Source of the DNA: Candidatus Brocadiaceae bacterium
Lineage (GTDB): Bacteria; Planctomycetota; Brocadiia; SM23-32
Assembly (NCBI GenBank): GCA_003551785.1
Contig: PUNP01000347.1
Span: 1-6,702, forward strand
DNA length: 6,702 nt
Direction of reading: 5' to 3'
The notes beneath the pieces were generated by a model. It was not told where the DNA came from, searched no databases, and saw nothing but the letters and a program-made list of their open reading frames with translations. Shown one piece after another: positions 5,928 through 6,702 of the stretch. The position numbers and the translations under genes are program-made. Numbering within the stretch: position 1 is the first letter of the stretch; every line of letters starts with the position of its first letter.

Positions 5928-6702
5928 TTAGGAACAGTGAGTTTCGAGATACCAGCGGTACGCATCGTGTAGCCCATCCGGCAGTGCCACCTGGTGAGTC
6001 CAACCCATACGGGCGAGTCGACTCACATCCAACAACTTCCTCGGCGCCCCATCCGGCCGAATGGTATCAAACCGCAACGCCCCCTCGAACCCGGTCACCC
6101 GTGCAACGGTCTCTGCGAGCTCCCGAATCGTGCAGTCCTCCCCCGTCCCCACGTTGATATGCGAGCACATCGGTTTGGTCTGGGCCTCGTACGTCTCCGC
6201 CGGCAGCTCCATCACATGCACACCGGCCGCTGCCATGTCGTCTACATGCAGGAATTCCCGGCGCGGCTCGCCGCTGCCCCAGATCACCACCTCGTCGTCG
6301 CCGTTCTCTTTCGCTTCGTGGAAGCGGCGGATCAGCGCCGGGATGACATGGCTGTTCTCGGGGTGGAAGTTGTCGTGCGGGCCATACAGGTTGGTGGGCA
6401 TCACGCTGCGGTAATCTGTGCCGTGTTGGCGGTTGTAGCTCTCACACAGCTTGATCCCGGCGATCTTTGCGATGGCGTAGGGTTCGTTGGTGGGCTCCAG
6501 GGGGCCGGTGAGCAATGCCGCCTCGGCCATGGGCTGCGGGGCCTCGCGGGGATAGATGCAGGAGGAGCCGAGGAAGAGCAGCTTGCGCACGCCGGCCTGG
6601 AAGGCGGCATGGATCACGTTAGTCTCGATCACCAGGTTGTCGTGAATGAAGTCGGCCGGGTAGGTGTTGTTGGCGTGGATGCCCCCCACCTTCGCGGCGG
6701 CC
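5928..6702 (-). CDS. fcl: GDP-L-fucose synthase (5' end cut by window)
   Basis: This NADPH-dependent short-chain dehydrogenase-type enzyme epimerises C3 and C5 and reduces C4 of GDP-4-keto-6-deoxy-D-mannose to give GDP-L-fucose in the cytoplasm. The last 257 residues are visible, starting [15 protein letters not shown] and ending at TAA 5930-5928. By alignment with E. coli Fcl (321 residues), about 61 N-terminal residues with the Rossmann glycine motif are off the right edge. The catalytic set is intact: GSSCIYP supplies the equivalents of Ser107 and Cys109, EPYAIAK gives Tyr136 and Lys140, and NSHVIP gives His179; [14 protein letters not shown] and RKLLDVSRL are also conserved. GTG 6689 is an internal valine of AAAKVGG, not the start. 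Its usual partner gmd (GDP-mannose 4,6-dehydratase) would be expected further right. The gene is very GC-rich, unlike the next two genes. Confidence 0.96.
   Translation of the reverse strand, partial: AAAKVGGIHANNTYPADFIHDNLVIETNVIHAAFQAGVRKLLFLGSSCIYPREAPQPMAEAALLTGPLEPTNEPYAIAKIAGIKLCESYNRQHGTDYRSVMPTNLYGPHDNFHPENSHVIPALIRRFHEAKENGDDEVVIWGSGEPRREFLHVDDMAAAGVHVMELPAETYEAQTKPMCSHINVGTGEDCTIRELAETVARVTGFEGALRFDTIRPDGAPRKLLDVSRLARMGWTHQVALPDGLHDAYRWYLETHCS

Noticed and set aside
6401..6610. Minus-strand 69-codon frame in a second frame
   Set aside because: Overlaps conserved fcl in another frame; Pro/Ser/Ala-rich shadow translation.
1..6702. CRISPR array, tRNA, rRNA, insertion sequence or novel defence-type system
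   Set aside because: I saw no regularly spaced repeats, no cloverleaf-like segment and no transposase or nuclease motif. Every sizeable gene is explained by surface-polysaccharide synthesis.

Overview
This window holds part of a surface-polysaccharide (O-antigen or capsule type) biosynthesis locus, most likely from a Gram-negative proteobacterium with a GC-rich genome. The lineage is inferred from the very close resemblance of two proteins to enterobacterial GDP-L-fucose synthase (Fcl/WcaG) and Vi-antigen TviB; I cannot name a genus. All six recognisable genes lie on the minus strand, so transcription runs from the right edge (6702) to the left edge (1). Both outermost genes are cut by the window.

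Layout in transcription order: (1) fcl, GDP-L-fucose synthase, lacking its N-terminus at the right edge; (2) a 413-bp spacer with an 18-bp tandem repeat and a run of eight C/G; (3) a polytopic membrane protein of the O-antigen polymerase/ligase class (Wzy-like); (4) a 239-bp spacer; (5) a family-2 glycosyltransferase of the WcaA-like type; (6) a 315-bp spacer with inverted repeats, a weak promoter candidate and an ops-like element; (7) tviB, a UDP-HexNAc 6-dehydrogenase; (8) a 276-bp spacer with a perfect 8-bp inverted repeat; (9) a family-4 glycosyltransferase lacking its C-terminal half; (10) a TuaG-like family-2 glycosyltransferase, overlapping the previous gene by ATGA and running off the left edge.

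Taken together: Fcl supplies GDP-L-fucose, TviB supplies a UDP-N-acetylhexosaminuronic acid, three glycosyltransferases (one probably crippled) would assemble the repeat unit, and the membrane protein would polymerise it. No Wzx flippase, gmd, tviC-type epimerase or initiating transferase lies inside the window.

Base composition is clearly two-part. The polymerase and its neighbouring glycosyltransferase (about 3281-5514) are AT-richer (a sampled 60-base row at 4801 is 40% GC), while fcl (row 6481, 73%) and tviB (row 2041, 62%) are GC-rich. This fits the usual picture of a strain-specific wzy/glycosyltransferase cassette set between conserved sugar-precursor genes. I saw no RNA gene, CRISPR array, insertion sequence or unfamiliar multi-gene system. 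The most useful oddities are the truncated family-4 enzyme and the repeat-bearing spacers around the AT-rich block.
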